From the NCBI RefSeq assembly GCF_900215505.1, contig NZ_LT907844.1, positions 2,018,501-2,082,500 on the forward strand: a stretch of DNA of 64,000 bases, read 5' to 3'. Made by a program: the position numbers and the translations under genes. Within the stretch, counting starts at the first letter, position 1. Each line of letters starts with the position of its first letter. This DNA comes from Cohaesibacter sp. ES.047. GTDB taxonomy: Bacteria > Pseudomonadota > Alphaproteobacteria > Rhizobiales > Cohaesibacteraceae. Positions 54,750-63,627 of the stretch are shown piece after piece. The notes beneath the pieces were generated by a model. The model ran no database searches, was not told where the DNA came from, and saw only the letters and a program-made list of their open reading frames with translations.

Positions 54750-55573
54750 GTCAGTCTCGCATCAACCGTATTCTCATGGGGCTGGTGGTCGTTGTATCGA
54801 TCATCTGGCTGGTCATTCCCTTCTCCATGGCCATTCTTTGGTCGCTGGTGGATCCATCTCAGCCATGGACGGCAGGCACCTTGTTGCCTCCGGCTGTCTC
54901 CTTCTACCGATGGGTTGACATGTGGCAGAATTCCTCGTTGAAATCTGCCCTCATCACATCCTACACACTCGCGCCAACCACGGCCGTTGTGGCCTTTCTT
55001 CTGGCCCTGCCGACATCGTTCGCATTGGGCCGGATCGAGTTCCCGGGGCGCGAGGTCGCAAAGACCCTGTGTCTACTGCCACTGGTGGTGCCTCCCTTTA
55101 TCACGTCGGTCTTTTTCTCGGCCCTGTTGTTTCAGATCGGTCTGGCAAGCTGGCGAATGGGGGCGATCGTCTTTGCCCATTCCATCATTTTCCTGCCTTA
55201 TGCCATTCGCATCCTTACGGTTTGCTTCGAACAGGTCCGGCAGGATCACGTGGATGCAGCGCGTGATCTTGGTGCCAGCCACTGGGCGAGGTTCAAGGTT
55301 GCTTACCTGCCTGCCCTGCGCCCGGGCATCTTCGCAACGCTGCTGATCGTCTTCATCCAGTCGATCGAGGAATTTGCCATTGCCTTCATCGTCGGCTCGC
55401 CGGATGTGGTGACCATTCCGACGCTGCTTTATGCGGCGCTTGGGCAGGATTTCGTCCGCCCCAATGCTGCGGTGCTGTCTCTCATTCTTGTCGTTCCCAA
55501 CATCATTCTGATGCTCGTTCTGGAACGGCTACTCAAGTCAGCCAATCCGACCCTGTCTTCCGGTAAGGGATGA
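54746..55573 (+). CDS. ABC importer permease 2
   Basis: About 275 residues with six helices and the EAA motif DAARDLGASHWARFKVAYLPALRPGI. It matches PotC-like permeases. The start at 54746 is fixed by GGGAGGCAGG and the ATGA overlap; the frame is open further upstream inside permease 1. Confidence 0.92.
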   Translation: MSQSRINRILMGLVVVVSIIWLVIPFSMAILWSLVDPSQPWTAGTLLPPAVSFYRWVDMWQNSSLKSALITSYTLAPTTAVVAFLLALPTSFALGRIEFPGREVAKTLCLLPLVVPPFITSVFFSALLFQIGLASWRMGAIVFAHSIIFLPYAIRILTVCFEQVRQDHVDAARDLGASHWARFKVAYLPALRPGIFATLLIVFIQSIEEFAIAFIVGSPDVVTIPTLLYAALGQDFVRPNAAVLSLILVVPNIILMLVLERLLKSANPTLSSGKG

Positions 55574-55631
55574 CCGGAGGCAGGCAACAATCAATAAAAA
55601 TCCGAGCAGAATTCAACAGAGGAGATGATCC

Positions 55632-56735
55632 ATGCTCAAGAAACTACTCATGTCAGCCACCGTGCTGCTTGCATCCGTGCAGATGGCATCTGCTGCGGAT
55701 CTTGGCTCCATGTCGTGGGACGAGATCGTGGCACAGGCAAAGGAAGAGGGAGAGCTTACCTGGTATGTCTGGTACTTCCAGGATGACTTCCGCCGCGAGG
55801 TCAAGGCCTTCGAAGAAGCTTACGGCATTGAGGTGACCATTCCGGTGACCACTCTTGATGGCAACACCGAAAAGTTGCTTGCTGAGCGGGACCGCGACAC
55901 CGGCGACATCGACGCCTTTGCATGGGATTGGGATCTTCTGAGCACGGTCAAACCGGCGTCCCTGTTCTACTCTCTCGACATGCTGCCTGAAGATGAAGGA
56001 CGTGTGTCGACGCTGTCCGGATATGACAGCAAGGGCTATGCCTTCGCATTCTGGGGCAACCAGACCGGCATCGCCTACGACCCGGCCAAAATCGAAGCGG
56101 AAGATCTGCCGCAATCCGTTGATGACTTTGCTGCATACTGGCAGGCCAACCCCAACAAATTCGGCTTCAACTACGAAAATGGCGGATCTGGGCCGTCCTT
56201 CTACCAGAATGTTTTGCGCGTCGTCTCTGGTGCTGACTTCACAGACGGATCTGACAGTGACGAGCATCTGGCAGAGCTGCAGCCCGGCATCGACTTCTTC
56301 AACAAATATGCCGAAGATTATGTGATCACCGTATCGAACGCGGATTCGATCACGCGCGTTTCTGATGGCGAGCTGACGATGGCACCGGCTTGGGAAGACC
56401 ATCTCGCAGGCTTGCAGAAACGGGGTGAAGTGCGCAAGGAACTCAAGTTCTACATTCCCGAAATGGGCATGAACGGGGGCGGCAATGCCATCGCCATTCC
56501 GCGCAACGCGCCGCATCCGGCTGCTGCCGCTGTCTTCGTCAACTGGCTGACATCGGCAGAAACCCAGTCGAAGCTCAATCGCAACTTCGGTAGCGCCCCA
56601 ATGAATGCGGCTGCCGACGATAGCTATGCTCTTGTTCCCAACGAACAGCGCCAGTATCGCATGCCTTGGGGTGCTCAGCCATTCCGCGGCAAGGTTGAAA
56701 TCGACTTCATCGAAAATGTTGTGCAGGAACGCTAA
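55632..56735 (+). CDS. ABC importer substrate-binding protein
   Basis: About 367 residues with a signal peptide cut near QMASAADL. ELTWYVWYFQDDFRREVKAFEEAYGI is the usual start of the spermidine/iron/thiamine-type binding fold, and GNQTGIAYDPAKI and the WEDHLAGLQKRGE segment follow. Several acidic residues (the DAFAWDWD loop and SGADFTDGSDSDE) would suit a cationic ligand. The substrate is unknown; ROK control would suggest a sugar-linked signal, an odd pairing for this importer class. Confidence 0.86.
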   Translation: MLKKLLMSATVLLASVQMASAADLGSMSWDEIVAQAKEEGELTWYVWYFQDDFRREVKAFEEAYGIEVTIPVTTLDGNTEKLLAERDRDTGDIDAFAWDWDLLSTVKPASLFYSLDMLPEDEGRVSTLSGYDSKGYAFAFWGNQTGIAYDPAKIEAEDLPQSVDDFAAYWQANPNKFGFNYENGGSGPSFYQNVLRVVSGADFTDGSDSDEHLAELQPGIDFFNKYAEDYVITVSNADSITRVSDGELTMAPAWEDHLAGLQKRGEVRKELKFYIPEMGMNGGGNAIAIPRNAPHPAAAAVFVNWLTSAETQSKLNRNFGSAPMNAAADDSYALVPNEQRQYRMPWGAQPFRGKVEIDFIENVVQER

Positions 56736-56746
56736 GCGTCCATGCC

Positions 56747-56774
56747 ATCGAGGCCGGAGATCTCCGGCCTCGAT
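56747..56774. terminator. 28-bp perfect palindrome after the ABC operon
   Basis: ATCGAGGCCGGAGA meets its exact complement with no spacer, 12 bases after the stop. As RNA it would make a long hairpin with a tight loop. No T-run follows, so it could be a processing or stability element. Confidence 0.65.
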
Positions 56775-56922
56775 ACCCTTATCGAAACGATCCTCGTTCT
56801 GGCGATGAGCCTGCGATTGGCCTTGGCGCGACGCAACGCCGGGATTTTCCGATATCTCCGGACACCGGACATCCCTTGATTCCGGATATCCCCTGTCAAG
56901 GCCCGAACTGTTTGAGGCAACC

Positions 56923-58557
56923 GTGACAATTCTGAGCTTCCTGATCCAGCTAACCAGCGGCGCCATGCTGCTGTTGTTCTCCGTCCGCTTCATGCGGATC
57001 GGGATCGAGCGGCTATGGAGTGTTCAGATCCATGAGAGCCTCAGTGACGATTCCACGACCTTTCGCAATCTGATGAAGGGCACCGGTCTGGGCTTTCTCA
57101 TGCAAGGGGCCACGGTGGTCATGCTGATGACGGCATCGCTGGCGGGATCAGGGTCCATTCCAATCCTCTCCGCAGCTGTTGTTGCCCTTGGCGCAGATAT
57201 GGGCTCGGCACTGGCTGTGCAGTTTCTGCATTTGCCCATATCGGCATTGGGGCCTCTCGCGATCCTCGTTGGCGCAAGTCTCTATCTTCGCTCGAACAAT
57301 CCGCGCCATCGCAACATGGGCCGCACGCTTCTTGGGCTTGGCCTCATTTTCCTATCCTTGTTTATCATTCGCGACAGTGTGGCGCCGCTTGGCGATATGC
57401 CATGGACGTCGGCAGTCGTCGACTATCTTAACCGGGATGCCGTGACGGCGGCCCTCGCTGGGCTGGTGTTGACATTCCTGATGCATTCCAGTGTTGCCGC
57501 AGTGCTGACCGCTGTTGCCTTTTCCGCTCATGCGGGGCTTGGCTCCTTTGCTGGGCTTGCTTTCATGCTGGGCTGCAATCTGGGCAGTGCGCTGCTGCCG
57601 GTGTGGCTGCTCAAATATGAAAACGAGAGAAGCAAGGCAGTTGCCCTGTCCGTGGCGATCCTTCGCTGTTGTATCGCTGGGTTTCTGGTTCTGCTTCTCG
57701 TCTTTGCACAGGGTCGGGTCGAGATCCCCCCCTTGCTGTCTGCTGACCAGATGATCCTCTCGGGCCATTTGGCCTTCAATTTTCTGTTGCTGCTCAGCGC
57801 TCCGGCCTGCCGCAAAGTCTGTTCGGTTCTGGAGCAACGCATGAACCATGGCCTTAATCATGCCAGTCCGGACTTGTCCGGCGACGTGAGCGAGGACAGC
57901 ACCATCGCCTTTCCTGCAATAAAGCGTCAGGTGAGCGGCATGTTGGACATTGCCGCCATGATGCTGGAGGAGGGGGCCTCTGCTTCGCCCGACGTTGAAG
58001 CGATCGCACAGATGGAAATACGCATGAACGAGGGCTTGGTGAGCGTCCGCCAGTGCTATGCCCGCTTGCCTGTTGGCAACGAACAGGAGCTGGACAGCAT
58101 TCGTCAGATCGTCGAGTTCGCCATTCGCGTCGAACGATGTGCGGATGTTCTGGCTGGCAAGTTTCTGGCGCTCCAGCTTGCTCACCGCAGGGGAGAATTC
58201 AAGTTTTCCGAGGAGGGGCTGGAGGAAATCGAAAGGATCATCGACGCCGTCCGCAAGGCGATCATTCTGGCGCAGGAAACGGCATGGACCGGTTTCGTTC
58301 CCGTTGCCCAGCAGCTTGTGGTGCACAAGCAGAATGTCGCCGAGATGGAACAGACGAGCCGCGCCAATCATCTGGCGCGCTTGCGGCGCGGTAACCTGAC
58401 CAGCCTTGCATCCAGCAATCAGCATTTGGAGATGATCGCCGATCTCAAGGAGATGAACAGCAAATTCGCAACCATTGGCTACGCAGTGATGGAACAGCAT
58501 GGACGATTGAAAAAGTCCCGCATCAAAAATGCCTCGGCAGTTCCCCCTGCTTCGTGA
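56923..58557 (+). CDS. Na/Pi-cotransporter-family protein with PhoU-like tail
   Basis: About 544 residues. Two Na_Pi_cotrans repeats cover residues 1-280, with the QxSSAT-like signatures here reading GFLMQGATVVMLMTASLAG and TFLMHSSVAAVLTAVAFSAHAG. The C-terminal 200 residues are a helical PhoU-like domain (VRQCYARLP, FAIRVERCADVLAGKFL). The start is GTG at 56923 with TGAGG upstream. The first repeat lost the paired Ser residues (QGAT in place of QSSS), so ion coupling may be altered. It is not part of a clear operon. Confidence 0.85.
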   Translation: MTILSFLIQLTSGAMLLLFSVRFMRIGIERLWSVQIHESLSDDSTTFRNLMKGTGLGFLMQGATVVMLMTASLAGSGSIPILSAAVVALGADMGSALAVQFLHLPISALGPLAILVGASLYLRSNNPRHRNMGRTLLGLGLIFLSLFIIRDSVAPLGDMPWTSAVVDYLNRDAVTAALAGLVLTFLMHSSVAAVLTAVAFSAHAGLGSFAGLAFMLGCNLGSALLPVWLLKYENERSKAVALSVAILRCCIAGFLVLLLVFAQGRVEIPPLLSADQMILSGHLAFNFLLLLSAPACRKVCSVLEQRMNHGLNHASPDLSGDVSEDSTIAFPAIKRQVSGMLDIAAMMLEEGASASPDVEAIAQMEIRMNEGLVSVRQCYARLPVGNEQELDSIRQIVEFAIRVERCADVLAGKFLALQLAHRRGEFKFSEEGLEEIERIIDAVRKAIILAQETAWTGFVPVAQQLVVHKQNVAEMEQTSRANHLARLRRGNLTSLASSNQHLEMIADLKEMNSKFATIGYAVMEQHGRLKKSRIKNASAVPPAS

Positions 58558-58704
58558 ATTTCAGCCACGAGCCAACGGACAAGACACTCAGGAACCGGTG
58601 ATCACATAACTCGCGTTCCTATCCCAGACAACCGACCGGACATCAGCCGATCATCCGCTCCCAAGGGATGACGGCCGGTCCAATCCGATGAAGTGGAGAC
58701 CTCG

Positions 58705-59520
58705 ATGACTATCAGAAACTGGTCGATGCCAGAGCCAAAGCGTAGCAATCTCAAAGCATTGCTAACCGGCCAAAACGCAGACACGCCATTTCCTCCCGCC
58801 ATTTCCGAGCCTGGAAAGGGCGGCAAATTTGACGCTGCGGGGTCTCTGCTCAAATTTCCCGGCAACACCTTCATTTGTCATATTGATCGCCAGTCGGCCT
58901 TCTTTGAAGCGCTCTGCACAATGCAGGATCGGCTGAAGGCCATGCCTTATGCGGATCATTTTTCTTTCCTGCCCAAGGCAAGCTTCCACATGACCGTGTT
59001 CTGCGGGGTTAGTGGAGATCCACTGGGACAGGATGGCTGGACAGACGCTCTGCCAATTGGCAGCGATCTGCCGACGGTCACCAACTCCTTCATTTCTGCG
59101 CTTAAGCGCGAAAAGGGAGAGGCTGGCTTCAGCGTCAAGGCGACAGGGTTGGTCCTGCCGGCCACAATCGAAATGGCCGGCTCGAACGAGATAGAAGAGA
59201 AAAAGCTGCGCGCCACTCGGGCGCTGCTCGAAAGGGTCACCGGCATCAAACGGGGAGATATTGAAAGCTATGGCTTTCATGTAAGCATGGCATATCCCGT
59301 TCGCTGGCTCAGTCCGGATCAGGCCGACGATGTGATCAAAGAGGCCGAGGCTCAGTTTGAAGACTTGCTTGCCAACTTTGGCCCAATCGCTCTGGATCCC
59401 GTGGAATTCTGCTTGTTTGAAACCATGCATCGGTACGACACGATCGGGGTGCTGGATGAAACCGGCTACCGGGAAACCAGCGCAGATGCCGAACGCTACG
59501 AGCAAAGTGAAGCATCATAA
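58705..59520 (+). CDS. DUF1868-type 2H phosphoesterase-like protein
   Basis: About 271 residues. Two HxT/S motifs, FHMTVF (His95, Thr97) and FHVSMAY (His192, Ser194), define the 2H phosphoesterase fold shared with 2'-5' RNA ligases and cyclic phosphodiesterases; spacing and N-terminal KFPGNTFICHI fit the DUF1868 group. Its substrate is unknown, perhaps a cyclic nucleotide or RNA end. The ATG at 58705 is chosen over a GTG 12 bases upstream. It stands alone, with a tRNA-like fragment after it. Confidence 0.78.
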   Translation: MTIRNWSMPEPKRSNLKALLTGQNADTPFPPAISEPGKGGKFDAAGSLLKFPGNTFICHIDRQSAFFEALCTMQDRLKAMPYADHFSFLPKASFHMTVFCGVSGDPLGQDGWTDALPIGSDLPTVTNSFISALKREKGEAGFSVKATGLVLPATIEMAGSNEIEEKKLRATRALLERVTGIKRGDIESYGFHVSMAYPVRWLSPDQADDVIKEAEAQFEDLLANFGPIALDPVEFCLFETMHRYDTIGVLDETGYRETSADAERYEQSEAS

Positions 59521-59888
59521 AGCGGGCAAGCGTCCGCTTTCTCCAATGGCGCAGAGACGCATTGGTCGAGGCAGTGTACATCGCGACATCTGTTGACATT
59601 GAAGGGGGCACTGGTTCAATCCCAGTTTCCCCACCATCCTTTCCGCTACTGATCAGATGACGACAGTTCGGCGCTTGTTTACCTGACAGCTCCGAGCGGG
59701 CCGTCTGCTATGTCGGCAATCCGCCAAAGCAACCTGCGAGGTTTCGTGCCTTGTCGCTGATGCGACAGAATTTTGCGCGAAAATGCGTAGCGGGCACCAA
59801 TATATTCAAAATTTGTTGTTATTAGGGGCGCTGAGCAGAACGTCCTGCTCTGGATTTTAGGCGTTATGTAGTCTAACTTCATTACGCT
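59521..59888. other. 368-base gap before modE with a tRNA-like T-arm/CCA fragment
   Basis: At 59610-59636 a 5-bp stem ACTGG/CCAGT closes the loop TTCAATC, exactly a tRNA T-arm, followed by TTCCCCACCA. No matching acceptor 5' strand, D-arm or anticodon arm is present, and the acceptor strand is one base short, so it is not a working tRNA. It could be a remnant of a tRNA or tmRNA gene, or chance. Downstream AT-rich sequence leads to modE. Confidence 0.45.
59861..59887. promoter_or_regulatory. Candidate ModE site at the modE start
   Basis: GCGTTATG at 59861-59868 and CATTACGC at 59880-59887 form an imperfect inverted repeat with TAT-rich cores, loosely like ModE boxes, ending one base before the modE ATG. 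It would suit autoregulation. Weak evidence. Confidence 0.4.
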
Positions 59889-60716
59889 ATGACCAAAACC
59901 GCCGAACCCTTACCACACGCCATTCGCCCCGTTCTGTCATTTCTGGGCAAGGCTGGCCAACGGGCCAGCGAAGAGCGCTTTCGCCTTCTGTCCCAGATAG
60001 ACAGGGAAGGCTCGATCTCCGCTGCGGCCAAAGCGGTCGGGATCAGTTACAAGGGGGCTTGGGATGCGGTCCATGCCCTTAACAACCTGTTTCCATCGCC
60101 CCTTGTCGTCACTCAGCCCGGTGGACGAAAGGGTGGAGGAGCATTCCTGACCGAAGAAGGGCGCAAGGCTCTTCAGGCTCATCAGTATCTCACGGAACGG
60201 CTCGCTGCGTTTTGGGCTGAACTGGAGCAGGATATGATGGGTTCTTCTGATCGTGCCGTTTCTCCCAGTCCTCTCTTGTGGAGTTTTGCCATGCGAACCA
60301 GCGCACGGAATGTCTTTCACGGTATCGTTGAATCCGTGATTACGGGTGCTGTTCATTCAGAGGTCGCCTTGCGCGTATCCGACCGAACGCTCCTGACCGT
60401 TATCCTGACCAACAAAAGCGCCGAGTCGCTTGAGCTGCGCGAAGGGCTGGAAGCCTTCGCCCTCATCAAGGCGTCGGCACCTGTCTTGATGATCGACGAA
60501 GGACAGACCCGCCTGTCAGCGCGAAACCAGATCAGGGGTGCGGTTCTGTCTGTCGAGGATGGGGCGGTGAATAGTGAGGTGTTGATCGATATCGGTGACA
60601 GCAAGGTTTTGACCGTCATTATCACCAAACAGAGCGTTGAAACGCTCGCAATCAAGCCCGGAGAGCCGGTCTGTGCCATGATCAAGGCCTCGCAGATCAT
60701 TCTCGGGGTCGAATAG
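59889..60716 (+). CDS. modE: Molybdate-responsive regulator ModE
   Basis: About 275 residues. The LysR-like winged helix (GSISAAAKAVGISYKGAWDAVHALNNLF) is near 36-63, and tandem Mop/TOBE molybdate-binding domains fill about 138-205 and 210-275 (ARNVFHGIVESVITGAVHSEV, ARNQIRGAVLSVEDGAVNSEV). ModE with molybdate represses mod transport genes. There is no ribosome site before the ATG, so translation may be leaderless or start elsewhere. It precedes modABC on the same strand. Confidence 0.93.
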   Translation: MTKTAEPLPHAIRPVLSFLGKAGQRASEERFRLLSQIDREGSISAAAKAVGISYKGAWDAVHALNNLFPSPLVVTQPGGRKGGGAFLTEEGRKALQAHQYLTERLAAFWAELEQDMMGSSDRAVSPSPLLWSFAMRTSARNVFHGIVESVITGAVHSEVALRVSDRTLLTVILTNKSAESLELREGLEAFALIKASAPVLMIDEGQTRLSARNQIRGAVLSVEDGAVNSEVLIDIGDSKVLTVIITKQSVETLAIKPGEPVCAMIKASQIILGVE

Positions 60717-60757
60717 TCGCTTGTCTTTTTTGCGTTTTCTTTTTTATGAGGATTGTC

Positions 60758-61525
60758 ATGTCGTCCCTGTTGAACAAACCCGCTCTTTGGTCCTTGATTG
60801 CCCTCGCGCTCTCGCCTCTTGTTGCGCCGCAGAGCGAGGCGGCAGAAACCAAGATCGCCGTGGCTGCCAATTTCACCTCGGCTGCCAAGGAAATCGCTGC
60901 CGCCTTCAAGGATGAGACCGGCCATGATGCCAAGCTTAGCTTCGGATCGACCGGCAAGCTTTTTGCCCAGATCGTCAATGGCGCGCCTTTTACGGTCTTT
61001 CTGGCGGCCGATCAGGCCCGTCCGATCAAAGCGGAGCAGGAGGGAGCGGCGGTTGCCGGATCCCGCTTCACTTATGCCACTGGGCGGATTGTGCTCTTCA
61101 GTCAGGACGCGGAACTGGTTGATGGGGAAGGGGCCGTACTCCAGTCGCCCGACCGGTTTGATCGCCTTGCCATCGCCAACCCTGCCACTGCGCCCTATGG
61201 TGCTGCCGCGATGGAGGTGATTGAGGCGCTTGCCGTGCCGGTCGCAACGCAGGACAAGATCGTCCGCGGCGACAGCATCTCTCAAACCCATCAGTTTGTT
61301 GCCTCGGGCAATGCACAGCTGGGGTTTCTTGCCCTTTCGCAGGTCATCAATCTTGATCAAGGGTCTCAATGGGTGGTTCCGACCGCGCTTTACACGCCGA
61401 TCCGACAGGATGCTGTCCTTTTGAAAACCGGAGCAGATGACGAAGCAGCCAAAGCCTTTATGATCTTTTTAAAAGGGGATAGGGCAAAAGACATCATTCG
61501 CTCATTCGGCTATGGTGTCGAGTGA
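60758..61525 (+). CDS. modA: Molybdate-binding protein ModA
   Basis: About 255 residues with a signal peptide cut near QSEAAETK. The mature start KIAVAANFTSAAKEI, the SFGSTGKLFAQIVNGAPFTVFLAAD block and ATAPYGAAAMEVIEAL are the oxyanion-binding signatures of ModA. ATG at 60758 is preferred because GAGGATTGTC lies before it; an ATG four codons upstream lacks a site. It delivers molybdate to ModBC. Confidence 0.93.
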   Translation: MSSLLNKPALWSLIALALSPLVAPQSEAAETKIAVAANFTSAAKEIAAAFKDETGHDAKLSFGSTGKLFAQIVNGAPFTVFLAADQARPIKAEQEGAAVAGSRFTYATGRIVLFSQDAELVDGEGAVLQSPDRFDRLAIANPATAPYGAAAMEVIEALAVPVATQDKIVRGDSISQTHQFVASGNAQLGFLALSQVINLDQGSQWVVPTALYTPIRQDAVLLKTGADDEAAKAFMIFLKGDRAKDIIRSFGYGVE

Positions 61526-61567
61526 AACACACGGACCTAGAGGGCCTTACCAACGGGGAGTAGATGA

Positions 61568-62233
61568 GTGCTGGAAGCCATCCTGCTGACGCTTGAACTG
61601 GCCGTGACGGTGACTGTCCTCTTGCTGCTGATCGGCACGCCGATTGCGTGGTGGCTGGCCCGTTCAAAATGCTGGTGGAAGGAGGCCGTTGGTACGGTTG
61701 TGGCGTTGCCTCTGGTGCTGCCGCCAACGGTGCTGGGGTTTTATCTTCTGCTGGCGCTGGGGCCAAACAGCTTTCTTGGACGGTCGATTGCTGCCGTGTT
61801 CGGGCAAACCCTGCCTTTCACTTTTGCGGGGCTGGTGGTGGCGTCGATCATCTATTCCATGCCCTTTATGGTGCAGCCGATCCGCAATGCCTTTGAGGCA
61901 ATAGGGGAGCGTCCCCTTGAGGTCGCGGCCACCTTGCGCGCTTCGCCGCTGGATCGCTTCTTTACGGTCGTCCTGCCGTTGGCCCGTCCGGGGCTGATCG
62001 CCGGCACGATCCTGAGTTTTGCTCACACGGTGGGAGAGTTCGGTGTCGTTTTGATGATCGGGGGGAACATTCCCGGCGAGACCAAGGTCCTGTCGGTCGC
62101 GATTTATGACTATGTCGAGACCCTGCAGTGGAGCAAGGCGCATATATTGGCTGCCGGTATGTTGGTCTTCTCGTTCCTTGTCATTTTCACCACGACCACC
62201 ATCGAAAAACGCTTGCGGAGCAAGATGCAATGA
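61568..62233 (+). CDS. modB: Molybdate ABC permease ModB
   Basis: About 221 residues with five membrane helices, [18 protein letters not shown], and the EAA motif [26 protein letters not shown]. It starts with GTG, preceded by GGGGAG. Its stop overlaps the start of modC (ATGA). Confidence 0.94.
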   Translation: MLEAILLTLELAVTVTVLLLLIGTPIAWWLARSKCWWKEAVGTVVALPLVLPPTVLGFYLLLALGPNSFLGRSIAAVFGQTLPFTFAGLVVASIIYSMPFMVQPIRNAFEAIGERPLEVAATLRASPLDRFFTVVLPLARPGLIAGTILSFAHTVGEFGVVLMIGGNIPGETKVLSVAIYDYVETLQWSKAHILAAGMLVFSFLVIFTTTTIEKRLRSKMQ

Positions 62234-63357
62234 GGGATGGAAACGAAAGCCCGGATCAGGAGATGACCGCCGCATTTCGGGGGGCGTTGGGGACGTTCGA
62301 TCTGGATGTCTCCTTTTCTTTGCCAGCGCGGGGCGTTACCGCTCTTTTTGGTCCATCCGGTTGCGGCAAGACGAGCATTCTTCGATGTGTTGCCGGGCTG
62401 AACCGTTTGGCGGATGGCTTCTTTTCTCTCAAGGGTCAGGTCTGGCAGGATGCGGACCGGTTCGTTGCCACACACAAGCGGCCCATCGGATATGTCTTTC
62501 AGGAGGCAAGCCTGTTTCCCCATCTGTCGGTTGAGGACAATCTGCTCTTTGGCCACAAGCGGATGGCGGCGCGTGTTGACAACGGGAGGGCGGTGCTCAA
62601 TCAGAAAGACGTGGTTGAGTTGCTGGGTATCGGGCCATTGCTCAAGCGGTCGCCGCTCAAACTGTCCGGAGGCGAGCGGCAGCGCGTTGCCATTGGGCGG
62701 GCGCTTCTGTCGTGTCCCGAGATCCTCTTGATGGATGAGCCGATGGCGGCGCTCGACCGTTTCAGCAAGAACGAGATCCTGCCTTATCTGGAGCGGCTGC
62801 ATGACGAGTTGGCCATCCCTGTCCTCTATGTCAGCCACGATCTTGCAGAAGTGGAGCGGTTGGCGGACCAGATGGTCCTGATGGAACGGGGGCATGTGCG
62901 GGCTGTGGGTCCGCTGCAGGCGCTCCTGTCCGATCCCTCGTTGTCCTTGGCGAGCATGCCCGATGCGGCTTCGGTGCTGTCCGGAACGCTGCATGCGTAT
63001 GATGAGCGCTATGGCATCGGCACCATTGATGTGTCTGGAACCTTCTTTCAGATCCCCGGCGTTGCGGGGACAATCGGGCGGCCGGTGCGCCTGCGCATTG
63101 AGGCAAGCGATGTGTCGCTGGCTCGCAATATGCCTGAGGGCAGTTCCTCAATCCTGAACACGCCATCGGTGCGGATCGAGACCATTCAGCCATTCGGTGA
63201 GCATATGGCGAACGTCTTTCTAACCTTCGAAGGCGAGGGGGAGACACAGTCGCTTCTGGCCCGCATTTCGCGCAAGAGTCTGCATCTGTTGGATCTCAAG
63301 CCGGGCGAACCTGTGCAGGCGATGGTCAAATCGGTGTCTCTGGTCAGGGAAGCCTAG
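62230..63357 (+). CDS. modC: Molybdate ABC ATPase ModC
   Basis: About 375 residues. Walker [10 protein letters not shown] at 41-49, [28 protein letters not shown] and the SHDLAEVE switch are present; the C-terminal third is a Mop/TOBE domain ([12 protein letters not shown]). Start set by the ATGA overlap with modB; the frame opens 34 codons earlier inside modB. ModC energises molybdate import. Confidence 0.94.
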   Translation: MRDGNESPDQEMTAAFRGALGTFDLDVSFSLPARGVTALFGPSGCGKTSILRCVAGLNRLADGFFSLKGQVWQDADRFVATHKRPIGYVFQEASLFPHLSVEDNLLFGHKRMAARVDNGRAVLNQKDVVELLGIGPLLKRSPLKLSGGERQRVAIGRALLSCPEILLMDEPMAALDRFSKNEILPYLERLHDELAIPVLYVSHDLAEVERLADQMVLMERGHVRAVGPLQALLSDPSLSLASMPDAASVLSGTLHAYDERYGIGTIDVSGTFFQIPGVAGTIGRPVRLRIEASDVSLARNMPEGSSSILNTPSVRIETIQPFGEHMANVFLTFEGEGETQSLLARISRKSLHLLDLKPGEPVQAMVKSVSLVREA

Positions 63358-63372
63358 GAAGGCAGGGCAGCT

Positions 63373-63627
63373 CTACTCGACTGCTTCATCCGCATCAGGC
63401 GCTGCAGGGCTTGCGATGACAATCCCCTGTCCGCGGCGCGAGATCAGTCTGCCTTCTGCAACGAAGGGGGAGAGGGCTGCTTCAATGACGCGTTGAGAGG
63501 TCGAGAATTTCAGCATCATGGCGCGCATCGAGGGTAGTTTGGCACCGGGACCGAGGCGTTTGATCTCCGCTGCGATCCAGTCGGCCACTTCTTCGCGGCG
63601 GTTGGTACGGGCGGAGGGGGAGTTCAT
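63373..63627 (-). CDS. Orphan GntR-type DNA-binding domain
   Basis: About 84 residues, an isolated GntR-like winged helix (NRREEVADWIAAEIKRLGPGAKLPSMRAMMLKFSTSQRVIEAALSPFVAEGRLISRRGQGI). No effector domain follows: a stop comes after a short PAAPDADEAVE tail and modC begins beyond. It is convergent with modC, 15 bases away. It may be a truncated regulator or a genuine small DNA-binding protein. The start at 63627 lies ahead of the first helix; the frame continues upstream without domain support. Confidence 0.6.
   Translation of the reverse strand: MNSPSARTNRREEVADWIAAEIKRLGPGAKLPSMRAMMLKFSTSQRVIEAALSPFVAEGRLISRRGQGIVIASPAAPDADEAVE

Noticed and set aside
55653-56993. 446-codon minus-strand frame opposite the ABC binding protein
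   Set aside because: The plus-strand binding protein has a signal peptide and operon context; the antisense frame has no motif or start site.
57352-58500. 382-codon minus-strand frame opposite the Na/Pi-type protein
   Set aside because: Shadow of a well-supported membrane protein gene.
59610-59636. Functional tRNA or two-piece tmRNA gene
   Set aside because: Only the T-arm and 3' acceptor strand exist, the acceptor is one base short, and no complementary 5' strand lies within 200 bases on either side.
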